Below are positions 5,799-12,176 of a DNA stretch of 64,000 nt, in pieces (position 1 is the stretch's first letter; each line of letters begins with the position of its first letter). The notes under the pieces are model-generated. The model was not told the DNA's origin. It worked only from the letters and a program-made list of their open reading frames with translations, and did no database searches. Origin of the DNA: a virus. The translations under genes and the position numbers were made by a program. The stretch spans positions 1-64,000 of the IMG/VR virus record IMGVR_UViG_3300032265_001591; one strand, given 5' to 3'.

Positions 5799-6224
5799 AT
5801 GAAAGATTATCTAACTGTTGGTATCACTGCAAGCTGTTTTGATCTGTTCCATGCTGGTCATGTACTCATGTTGGAAGAAGCTAAGGAGCACTGTCAGTAC
5901 CTGATTGCTGCTCTGCAGACCGACCCCACGCTGGACAGGCCGGAGAAGATGAAACCGATCCAGTCTGTATACGAGAGGTTTGTTCAGTTGTCTGCTTGTA
6001 AGTATGTGGACGAGGTTGTAGTCTATGATACCGAAGCTGACCTTCTGAATGTGCTGTCGTCTAGGCCGATCGATGTTCGGATCCTTGGCGAGGAGTACAT
6101 GAATAAAGAGTTTACCGGTAAGCACCTGGATCTCTTTGAGTGTGTGTTTAATAAGCGGCATCATTCCTATAGTAGTACTGAGCTGAAGCGGCGGATCGTT
6201 AAGCGTATGAGCAGTGGGGTCTGA
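5799..6224 (+). CDS. Cytidylyltransferase-like nucleotidyltransferase
   Basis: 141 aa, the usual size for the glycerol-3-phosphate cytidylyltransferase (TagD) group. The HxGH motif is present in FDLFHAGHV (residues 14-22), and the C-terminal SSTELKRRIV matches the STT-x-[LI]-[KI]-x-R signature that binds the triphosphate. The family transfers CMP from CTP to a phosphorylated alcohol or sugar; the substrate here is unknown. In a phage it may supply a CDP-activated group for surface or DNA modification. Start at 5799: the upstream frame is AT-rich and lacks conserved sequence, and AAAGGA lies 12 nt before. GC content is between that of the early block and the rest. Confidence 0.75.
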   Translation: MKDYLTVGITASCFDLFHAGHVLMLEEAKEHCQYLIAALQTDPTLDRPEKMKPIQSVYERFVQLSACKYVDEVVVYDTEADLLNVLSSRPIDVRILGEEYMNKEFTGKHLDLFECVFNKRHHSYSSTELKRRIVKRMSSGV

Positions 6225-6225
6225 T

Positions 6226-6438
6226 ATGAACAAAGTAAGTGAACGAGTCTATATGAAAGTAAAGTTTGATCCTATGTCTGTGATTCATATTCGTGAGTAC
6301 CAGTCTTTTCTTAAGACTCGGTCTTGGAAGAAGGGGTGTCGGTTCTTGCTTGAGTGGCCTTATGTGTCAGTACCTGATATGATCAGCTCGAAGTTGATCG
6401 ACAAGCACCTTAAGACCATCTTGGAGAAAGTAGCTTGA
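6226..6438 (+). CDS. Conserved-looking small phage protein, unknown
   Basis: 70 aa, basic (SFLKTRSWKKGCRFLLEWP). ATG begins one base after the preceding stop. Overlaps the next start codon by four bases. Unknown function. Confidence 0.55.
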   Translation: MNKVSERVYMKVKFDPMSVIHIREYQSFLKTRSWKKGCRFLLEWPYVSVPDMISSKLIDKHLKTILEKVA

Positions 6439-6686
6439 ACTACAAGCACAAGTATAATGGTTTCTCTTACGAGCCTGTTCAGTCCGGTAAGGGTGATAAG
6501 TACAACTTGGTTCATAACGTGACTAACACACAAACAAATGAAACTTTTCAAGCTGAGTTTACTCCTTATTGTCATATGAGTAAGATTGACTTTGAGAACT
6601 ACATCGACCTTGGATGTCCGCCTAAGCGTGAAGTACGAATGCTGTCAAGTGATACTCTTCGACGTATGAAAAATAAACAGCTATAA
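6435..6686 (+). CDS. Unknown small protein with TTG start
   Basis: 83 aa. The start is read as TTG at 6435, overlapping the TGA of the preceding gene, because no ATG is available near the upstream boundary and the frame is fully coding from there. Basic at both ends (YKHKYNG; RRMKNKQL). Function unknown. Confidence 0.5.
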   Translation: MNYKHKYNGFSYEPVQSGKGDKYNLVHNVTNTQTNETFQAEFTPYCHMSKIDFENYIDLGCPPKREVRMLSSDTLRRMKNKQL

Positions 6687-6689
6687 ATA
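6682..6689 (+). promoter_or_regulatory. T4-type late promoter TATAAATA
   Basis: Exact TATAAATA overlapping the end of the previous gene, 28 bp upstream of the speD-like ATG. T4 late promoters have this -10 element and no -35 element; the phage also encodes gp33, which acts on them. Confidence 0.55.
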
Positions 6690-6716
6690 ACTTTACTTTT
6701 TATTGGAGATCTGAAG

Positions 6717-7067
6717 ATGGCTTTAGGGTACCATACGATTCTTGAGTGCTACGAGTGTGATGAGGATTTACTCAAGGACCAGGCTATGCTTGAAGAATAC
6801 TTAGTCGCTTCAGCTCAAGAGGCGAGTGCTACTGTTCTTCATACTTATTTTCATAAGTTTGATCGGGGTGAAGGAGTGACCGGCGTGATTGCTTTGTCTG
6901 AATCCCACATCTCCGTTCACACCTGGCCTGAATATGGTTACATGGCCATCGACATCTTCATGTGCGGTGACAGCAATCCAATCGATGCTGCTGACTTCTT
7001 AATAAATAATTTAAGGATCGGGAAGTTTTCGATCAATACGATCAACCGTGGGGATGACTTTACTTAA
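6717..7067 (+). CDS. speD: S-adenosylmethionine decarboxylase-like protein (SpeD family)
   Basis: 116 aa, the size of the bacterial class 1B proenzyme. LSESHISVHTWPE (about residues 60-72) is the family signature: self-cleavage between Glu and Ser generates the catalytic pyruvoyl group from Ser. IDIFMCGD supplies the conserved Cys. The family removes CO2 from S-adenosylmethionine to give the aminopropyl donor for spermidine; some relatives decarboxylate ornithine or arginine instead, so the substrate is not certain. Related speD genes are carried by cyanophages. It is followed after 11 bp by pqqA, so both are probably on one late transcript from TATAAATA at 6682. Confidence 0.85.
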   Translation: MALGYHTILECYECDEDLLKDQAMLEEYLVASAQEASATVLHTYFHKFDRGEGVTGVIALSESHISVHTWPEYGYMAIDIFMCGDSNPIDAADFLINNLRIGKFSINTINRGDDFT

Positions 7068-7078
7068 GGAGAACTCTT

Positions 7079-7150
7079 ATGTGGACAACACCAACATTTA
7101 ATGATGTACGTTTTGGCTTTGAAGTCACCATGTACATTCATACTCGATAA
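7079..7150 (+). CDS. pqqA: PqqA, precursor peptide of pyrroloquinoline quinone
   Basis: 23 aa: MWTTPTFNDVRF then GFEVTMYIHTR. The size, the MW start, and the E-x-x-x-Y pair at Glu15 and Tyr19 are exactly those of PqqA, whose Glu and Tyr side chains are cross-linked by PqqE (with PqqD) and cut out to form PQQ. PQQ is the cofactor of periplasmic methanol dehydrogenases. The ribosome binding site AAGGAG lies 7 nt before ATG. No pqqB-E genes are seen in the window, so the host enzymes would process the peptide. The gene sits between speD and the formaldehyde-fixing genes hps and phi. The last codons overlap the -35 box of the promoter for hps. Confidence 0.88.
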   Translation: MWTTPTFNDVRFGFEVTMYIHTR

Positions 7151-7159
7151 GTATATAAT
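7131..7159 (+). promoter_or_regulatory. Promoter of hps-phi inside the end of pqqA (TGTACA-17-TATAAT)
   Basis: TGTACA 7131-7136 (within the Met18-Tyr19-Ile20 codons of pqqA), 17 bp, TATAAT 7154-7159. Same -35 and spacing as the early promoters, but with a consensus -10. Confidence 0.7.
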
Positions 7160-7173
7160 ATATCTGAAACAAC

Positions 7174-7215
7174 ACCCGTGACGCCTCTCCATGAAGCGCA
7201 CCAGCACGGGTTTTT
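7174..7215 (+). terminator. Terminator-like hairpin with U-run in the hps leader
   Basis: ACCCGTG (7174-7180) pairs with CACGGGT (7205-7211), followed by TTTTT (7211-7215); the loop is 24 nt. It lies downstream of the predicted transcription start of the hps promoter (about 7166), so it would act on both pqqA read-through and hps transcripts and may be an attenuator. Confidence 0.5.
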
Positions 7216-7235
7216 AACCTTGAGGAAAGTAAATA

Positions 7236-7871
7236 ATGGCATTGATTCAAGCAGCACTCGATACTCTAGACTATGAACAAACAATTCGTCTAGCACAACG
7301 CATCTCACCCTATGTAGATATCATTGAACTCGGCACTCCATGTGTCAAATATAATGGTATTCGTATTGTTGAAACTGTTCACACATTGATTCCAAAGTGT
7401 CTAACACTTGCCGATCTTAAGACGATGGATGCTGGGTATTATGAAGCATTACCATTCTACGAAGTTGGGGCTGATATCGTCACCGTTCTTGGTGCTGCTG
7501 ATGCTGGTACAATCAAAGGAGTAGTTGAAGCGTCTAAGACTACTAAAGCCCAAGCACAAGTTGATCTTATTAATGTAAAGAATAAGCTAGAAACAGTTGC
7601 ACTTGCTTATGAGCTTGGTGCTCATATTATTGGTGTACATACTGGACTAGATCAGCAAGCAAAAGGTCAGACTCCTTTTGAAGATCTAAGGAAAGTTCAG
7701 CAAATGAAAGTTGGTCTAAAGATCTCTGTTGCTGGTGGTATCAATAAAGATACTGTTCGTCAAGCAATTGATGCTGGTGCTGATATCGTTGTAGTAGGTG
7801 CAGCGATCTACGGTGCTGCTGATCCTGTTCGCGCTGCAGCTGAGATTTGGGAAGCTGTTGAACGTGGCTAA
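7236..7871 (+). CDS. hps: 3-hexulose-6-phosphate synthase
   Basis: 211 aa, full length for the family. It condenses formaldehyde with ribulose 5-phosphate to D-arabino-3-hexulose 6-phosphate, the first step of the ribulose monophosphate pathway, in the cytoplasm. It has the orotidine-phosphate-decarboxylase-type barrel: ADLKTMDAG (about residues 65-75) holds the catalytic Asp/Lys/Asp set, IIGVHTGLDQQAKGQTP is the family signature that separates it from KGPDC and OMPDC, and SVAGGIN and VVVGAAIYGA bind phosphate. Ribosome binding site GAGGAAAG. The start codon of phi overlaps its end, the usual hps-phi arrangement. Confidence 0.93.
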   Translation: MALIQAALDTLDYEQTIRLAQRISPYVDIIELGTPCVKYNGIRIVETVHTLIPKCLTLADLKTMDAGYYEALPFYEVGADIVTVLGAADAGTIKGVVEASKTTKAQAQVDLINVKNKLETVALAYELGAHIIGVHTGLDQQAKGQTPFEDLRKVQQMKVGLKISVAGGINKDTVRQAIDAGADIVVVGAAIYGAADPVRAAAEIWEAVERG

Positions 7872-8430
7872 TTATTCTGATGTTCTTGATATTGTAAGAG
7901 ACGAACTACTTTATACCGAAAAGGAAACATGTCAGCAGCTTATTGATGTACTCATTCATACGATAAGTCGGAAAGAACATTATAACGGTGGAAGAGTGTT
8001 TATTGCTGCTGCTGGTAGATCTAAGATGGTTGCCAATATGTTTGCGATGCGAATGATGCATTGTGGGCTAAATGTGCAGGTAGTTGGAGAAACTACTACA
8101 ACTCAGATAACGAGATTTGATTCGCTTCTTCTTGTTTCCGGTTCGGGTGAGACTAAGCAGTTAATTACTTTTGCTGAGAAGGCAAAGTCAGTTCGTTCTG
8201 AAGTATTGTTAGTTACAGCAAATCCAACTTCTACTCTTAGGAATATGGCTGATGAGGTTTTTCAGATTGGTCCATCAAGTAGAGCTCTGTCTACAAACAA
8301 GAATCTTCCTCTTGGTAGCAGGTTTGAACTCTCTACTATGATATTCTTTGAGACAGTCATTCTTAATTTTATGGAACAACTTCAATTAAATGAAGATAAT
8401 CTAAGAGACTGTCATACTAACTTAGAATAA
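7864..8430 (+). CDS. phi: 6-phospho-3-hexuloisomerase
   Basis: About 188 aa. It isomerises 3-hexulose 6-phosphate to fructose 6-phosphate, the second step of the RuMP pathway. It is a SIS-domain protein: AAAGRSKMVANMFAMRM (about 42-58) and VSGSGET (about 89-95) are the sugar-phosphate binding loops, and SRFELSTMIFFE near the end is typical. The start is uncertain: GTG at 7864 (8-base overlap with hps) gives an N-terminus MANYSDVLDIV, and TTG at 7858 is an alternative. No ATG fits. Overlap implies translational coupling with hps. Confidence 0.9.
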   Translation: MANYSDVLDIVRDELLYTEKETCQQLIDVLIHTISRKEHYNGGRVFIAAAGRSKMVANMFAMRMMHCGLNVQVVGETTTTQITRFDSLLLVSGSGETKQLITFAEKAKSVRSEVLLVTANPTSTLRNMADEVFQIGPSSRALSTNKNLPLGSRFELSTMIFFETVILNFMEQLQLNEDNLRDCHTNLE

Positions 8431-8509
8431 TAAATAGTATTGTTGGTATGGTCGTATGAAGTAAAGGGAAGGTATTCTGGACGCGGGTGCGAATCCCGCC
8501 ACCTCCACC

Positions 8510-8576
8510 AAAAGCATATTGGGATAAGCTTTCGTGTTTAGGCTTTAGAGTGCCGTATTAACGCCAATATGCTTTT
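8510..8576 (+). other. Intervening segment of the tmRNA precursor with 13-bp perfect stem
   Basis: AAAAGCATATTGG (8510-8522) is perfectly complementary to CCAATATGCTTTT (8564-8576). The stem would hold the two mature ends together before processing by tRNA-type nucleases (RNase P at the 5' end 8580). Confidence 0.75.
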
Positions 8577-8648
8577 GACGGGGGTGACTAGATTCGACAG
8601 GGTAAGATACTGATACAGACGACTCGGTAGGCGATGACCGTAAATCAA

Positions 8649-8705
8649 GCAAAAAATATAAAAGCCAACGATGACTTTTACGGAGATTATGCACTAGCTG
8701 CATAA
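8649..8705 (+). other. tmRNA tag reading frame
   Basis: From resume codon GCA: AKNIKANDDFYGDYALAA then TAA. The ALAA end is the standard ClpXP-type degron. 18 codons. Confidence 0.85.
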
Positions 8706-8776
8706 TTCTTCTGGGGTTTCGCCAGCTGTCCTTATTACCCAATCAGCTGGCACTATTTAATCATTAGAGTTTTATT

Positions 8777-9205
8777 ATGGATACTCACCCGCGAAAGCGG
8801 AATCAAAAGATTCTTGACTTCCTCTCCAAAGCCGCTGAAGCCGCAGACCATGCCGGTATACGTGCTAAGTTAGCAGCCGCAGTTGTCATCAAAAATGAGA
8901 TTATTTCAATTGGATTCAATCGTAGAAAAACTCATCCCTTTCAAGCACAGTTTCAAACAAATGAACAACAGATTTATTTACATGCTGAAACCGATGCTAT
9001 CAATCGAGCACTCAAATACGTAACAAAAGAAGAGTTGCGCAAAGCTACTCTTTACGTTGCTCGTGTAAAATATAAAGACGGACGAAATAAACAAGCTATT
9101 TGGGCTGAGAGCAAACCGTGTATTGGTTGCCAAAAAGCCATCAAATCATATGGAATTGTTAATGTTATTCATACTTGCGATGGGGGTGTATACAAATCTA
9201 TCTAA
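8777..9205 (+). CDS. Zinc-dependent cytidine/dCMP-type deaminase
   Basis: 142 aa. HAE at LHAETDAI (about residues 73-80) and PCIGCQKAI (about 114-122) give the zinc ligands and the catalytic Glu of the CDA fold. The family deaminates dCMP, cytidine or related bases; in T4-like phages dCMP deaminase feeds dTMP synthesis, which would suit the ThyX and NrdAB genes nearby. The allosteric dCTP site of T4 Cd cannot be recognised, so the exact substrate is open. Confidence 0.75.
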   Translation: MDTHPRKRNQKILDFLSKAAEAADHAGIRAKLAAAVVIKNEIISIGFNRRKTHPFQAQFQTNEQQIYLHAETDAINRALKYVTKEELRKATLYVARVKYKDGRNKQAIWAESKPCIGCQKAIKSYGIVNVIHTCDGGVYKSI

Positions 9206-9241
9206 TAAATAGAAGATAACAGTTTCATTCAGGAATAGTCT

Positions 9242-10369
9242 ATGTTATCTTTTGTTCAATACATACTAGAAGTAGCTTTAAGTGCAAGCGGTAACCGCGC
9301 AGAATATCATGCTTCTAAATATTTGGACCCATATATCGGTGGGCATGAAACAGTTAAGCATGTACTTAATGCACCAACTCAAATAGGTGATATTTTACAC
9401 CCTGCCGGCACAGAGATTACTGTTCATGCTTCACGTGATGAACATGGTAATAGGATTACTAGAGGAAAGCATGGAGCTTTTCATAGTGTTGTATCTGTAA
9501 ATGGCGGCCCTCGTCATGAAATTTCAAATTCTAGGATTAAAAAACCTAATTTAGGTAATGCTAATGCAAACAATAAAGCATTTGCTGATGCATTTGAAGC
9601 ATATACTGTAAAAAGAATACATCATATGACAACACATAATAATGATGATCCAGTTCATAAAAAAAGAATGGCAGATATTCAACGTGCTTTTAATGAAGCA
9701 GCTAGTAAAATTCCAATGCATTTGCGTAAAAGAGCAAAAACCTTAGGTAAAAGAGCGGCAAACGCATATCTAAAAAGTTTAGAGAGTCAAGGAATAACTA
9801 AAGATGATATACATGAAGTTCATTTGACCAATAAAGGAATAAGCAACGCAATTGGAAGAGAAGTTTCACGTCGCAATAATCCACATGATATAATCATAAA
9901 AACTAAAGATGGTAAATTTCACGGAGCTTCATTAAAAGCTAGTGAAGGCACAGTGAGTAATAATGGTCTAAAGACATTTGATGAACATTCAATATTTAAT
10001 GGTAAACCTACCAATATAAAAGGAGCGTGGGTAGCACAATCAAATGGAAATGCTGCGGCTGAACACCATGCAAATATGTTTAATTCAGCAAATGATAAAG
10101 AAAAAAAAGATCACTTGCATTACTTACTTAAAAGTCATCCTGATGTGCCATATCATTATGTAGTTGCTGATCAAGATAAATCTATATCCATTGAAAACCA
10201 TCCTGTTATAAAAGCAATAAATAAAGCAACAAAAATAACAGCTGAACGTAGAGGTGCAAATGTTCATTTCTATGATCAAGATGGAAAACACTTAGCTTAC
10301 GTGGAACATCGTCGTCCAGGTAAAGGAAAATCACCACAAGCAAATGCTAAATTTGGGAGTTTAAAATGA
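9242..10369 (+). CDS. Capsid-targeted protein with possible nuclease domain
   Basis: 375 aa. The N-terminus MLSFVQYILEVAL resembles the capsid-targeting sequence of T4 internal proteins (MKTYQEFIAEA), with ILE as a possible prohead-protease cut site, so the protein may be packed in the head and injected. Around residues 215-240, NPHDIIIKTKDG and GASLKASEG look like the D-(x)n-[ESQ]-x-K core of PD-(D/E)XK nucleases; this is a pattern reading, not a firm assignment. Highly basic and rich in His and Asn. First of four overlapping or adjoining genes (9242-12784). Confidence 0.55.
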   Translation: MLSFVQYILEVALSASGNRAEYHASKYLDPYIGGHETVKHVLNAPTQIGDILHPAGTEITVHASRDEHGNRITRGKHGAFHSVVSVNGGPRHEISNSRIKKPNLGNANANNKAFADAFEAYTVKRIHHMTTHNNDDPVHKKRMADIQRAFNEAASKIPMHLRKRAKTLGKRAANAYLKSLESQGITKDDIHEVHLTNKGISNAIGREVSRRNNPHDIIIKTKDGKFHGASLKASEGTVSNNGLKTFDEHSIFNGKPTNIKGAWVAQSNGNAAAEHHANMFNSANDKEKKDHLHYLLKSHPDVPYHYVVADQDKSISIENHPVIKAINKATKITAERRGANVHFYDQDGKHLAYVEHRRPGKGKSPQANAKFGSLK

Positions 10370-11313
10370 AATCATTTATTACATTCATCGTTGAATCAAT
10401 AAGACAAGGATTGCCACATATCACAAAGATGACTCGTGATCAATTTGACAATTTAACTAAAGATGGTAAAGTTCATTTAAATAAGATTACCGAAAAGACT
10501 GATGGCATGACCCATATGATGGGGTATGATGAACATGGGTTTTATACTCAAAGTTCTGGTTCAGGCAATGAGAAAATGAGAAGTCCTCAAGATTTTGTTG
10601 ATAGAGCAACAAGAAGATCACAAGAAACAGGCAAACCTCTTGATCTTACTGCAGCAAATTCATTTGGTCATATTCATAAGATTCTTCATGCTAACCAAGG
10701 CTTACAAGATCATTTAAGATCACAGTTTGAAAAAACTGGACAAGAAGTTAAAGTTCGTGGTGAAGCTTTTTATAAACCACTTTCGACTCCATCTGAAACA
10801 ACTCCAGGTGAAATTAAATTTGTTGGCACTTCATATGATCCTTCACATATGGGATCAGTTGGTAAATATGTTATTCATTCACAATTACCAGAAAATCATC
10901 ATGTAGATCTTGAGCATTTCAAATCACACTTATCTACACCTGAAATGAATTTTGATGATGATATCATTAAGCATAAGCCTGCGCATCTTGATGTATCTGA
11001 TGAAGTTAAAGATTATCATGGATTAAATCATGAACTTCTTGCTGCAAGAACATCTCCAAAAAATAAAGAAGCTAAAGAAGCAGAGAATGCTAAATTTGAT
11101 GCCATCAAGCAAAGAGTATCTGATAAAGTCGATGCTCATTTCAAATCAGCGGGGTTGACTCCTAAATGGGGAAGTGGTTCAGAAGGATTTGTAGTTCATC
11201 CTTCATCTGAAAATCCTGAAGCTCCTCGATTTAAAAAAACTTCAGATGATTTTAGAGCTTATAAAGCAAATCCTGAAAATGCTGCTAACTTTAAGAAAAG
11301 GCAAACGACATGA
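10366..11313 (+). CDS. Capsid-targeted ligase-type nucleotidyltransferase
   Basis: 315 aa; start overlaps the previous stop (ATGA). The N-terminus MKSFITFIVES matches the capsid-targeting pattern. EKTDGMTHMMGYDEHG (about residues 41-56) fits motif I K-x-D-G of the ATP-dependent ligase/RNA ligase superfamily, VRGEAFYKP resembles motif III, and EGFVVHP motif IV, with basic RFKK as a candidate motif V. These enzymes adenylylate their own Lys and seal nucleic-acid ends. Being in the capsid, it could repair or modify DNA or RNA on entry; this is inference. Confidence 0.65.
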   Translation: MKSFITFIVESIRQGLPHITKMTRDQFDNLTKDGKVHLNKITEKTDGMTHMMGYDEHGFYTQSSGSGNEKMRSPQDFVDRATRRSQETGKPLDLTAANSFGHIHKILHANQGLQDHLRSQFEKTGQEVKVRGEAFYKPLSTPSETTPGEIKFVGTSYDPSHMGSVGKYVIHSQLPENHHVDLEHFKSHLSTPEMNFDDDIIKHKPAHLDVSDEVKDYHGLNHELLAARTSPKNKEAKEAENAKFDAIKQRVSDKVDAHFKSAGLTPKWGSGSEGFVVHPSSENPEAPRFKKTSDDFRAYKANPENAANFKKRQTT

Positions 11314-12176
11314 TTAGATTTGTACAATTTATTTTAGAAGGTGGTAATATAAAGATCGGCGACGTATCAGCCGCGCCATTTTCTGTTACTGAAAAAAATA
11401 GAAGTGAGAGAGTTAAAGACGCTAAAGATGCTTTAAGTGAATTGCATGATTCATTCCATAAAGAACATGGTGAAGAATTATTTGGTAAAAATAAAAAGGG
11501 ATTAGCAAGCGGATCTATATTTGCAGGATCAACGCGACAACTAATGGATCCAAAAATTAGTGATAGCGAATTTGCTAAACATAAATCAACTGTTGGTGAC
11601 ATGGATGTTCAGGTGATGAGAGATCATGGTGATAAACTTACATCGCATTTAACACCCGGCAAACGATTTGGTAAATATACTGTAGTTGGAACTAAGAAAC
11701 ATGGTAATGAAATTTCAGCAGTGATGAAACACGACAATGGTGAACACCATCAATTTGATTTTGAAAAAGTGCATTATGAAAATGGTGAGCCAACTCCAGC
11801 TGAACAATTTCTTCATAGTGCAAATTGGGAAGATACAAAGGCAGGAATTAAAGGTGCTCATCATAAGATCCTTTTAAATGCTGCTGGTGGCACTACACAT
11901 AAGTTTTCAATCTCACACGGTTTACGTTCAAGAACTGATGAATCTGATCCGGGCGCACAACATCCAAATGATGTGTCAGCAAGACTGTTTGGCAATAAAG
12001 CAGATCATTCAAAAGTTACTTCATTCTTAGGAGTGTCTGATTTAATTAAGAATCATATTCCTAAAGAACAACACCAAGCAATCTATGATAAATTTAAAGA
12101 AGGTGTTTCACGATTAAAAGTTGATAATGAACCTGCGCTTGCACACTTAAGAAAAACATTAGGAGTTCATGACTAA
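11310..12176 (+). CDS. Capsid-targeted pol-beta-type nucleotidyltransferase
   Basis: 288 aa; overlaps its neighbours by 4 and 1 bases. The N-terminus MIRFVQFILEGG carries the capsid-targeting pattern. GSIFAGSTRQL followed by VGDMDVQV (about residues 69-98) is the GS-(x)n-D-x-D metal-binding motif of the DNA polymerase beta nucleotidyltransferase superfamily (which includes tRNA CCA-adding and antibiotic-modifying enzymes); FEKVHY may supply a third acidic residue. Substrate unknown. Confidence 0.65.
   Translation: MIRFVQFILEGGNIKIGDVSAAPFSVTEKNRSERVKDAKDALSELHDSFHKEHGEELFGKNKKGLASGSIFAGSTRQLMDPKISDSEFAKHKSTVGDMDVQVMRDHGDKLTSHLTPGKRFGKYTVVGTKKHGNEISAVMKHDNGEHHQFDFEKVHYENGEPTPAEQFLHSANWEDTKAGIKGAHHKILLNAAGGTTHKFSISHGLRSRTDESDPGAQHPNDVSARLFGNKADHSKVTSFLGVSDLIKNHIPKEQHQAIYDKFKEGVSRLKVDNEPALAHLRKTLGVHD

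Larger units (their letters stand above)
8450..8755 (+). ncRNA. ssrA: Circularly permuted (two-piece) tmRNA
   Basis: The tRNA-like 3' piece comes first: GGACGCGGGTGCGAATCCCGCCACCTCCACCA ends in CCA at 8510 (T-stem GCGGG/CCCGC). After an intervening segment, the 5' end GGGGGTG begins at 8580 and continues GACTAGATTCGACAGGG. GGGGGTG (8580-8586) pairs with CACCTCC (8501-8507), giving a G3-U70-type wobble, the alanine identity element, with discriminator A. A pseudoknot stem CGGT/ACCG (8625-8628, 8637-8640) precedes the tag frame at 8649-8705. CCAGCTG/CAGCTGG (8722-8728, 8744-8750) closes the end. The RNA, with host SmpB, would rescue stalled ribosomes. Outer boundaries are approximate. Confidence 0.9.

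Noticed and set aside
7174-7215. Treating the hairpin only as the terminator of pqqA
   Set aside because: A consensus promoter (7131-7159) starts upstream of it, so it must also lie in the hps leader; recorded as a possible attenuator instead.
8446-8510. Interpreting GGACGCGGG...CACCTCCACCA as an ordinary tRNA 3' end or pseudogene
   Set aside because: No tRNA anticodon arm lies upstream, and the acceptor strand pairs perfectly with GGGGGTG downstream at 8580, as in permuted tmRNA.
8545-8742. Minus-strand open frame of 65 codons across the tmRNA
   Set aside because: It is the antisense of a well supported structured RNA.
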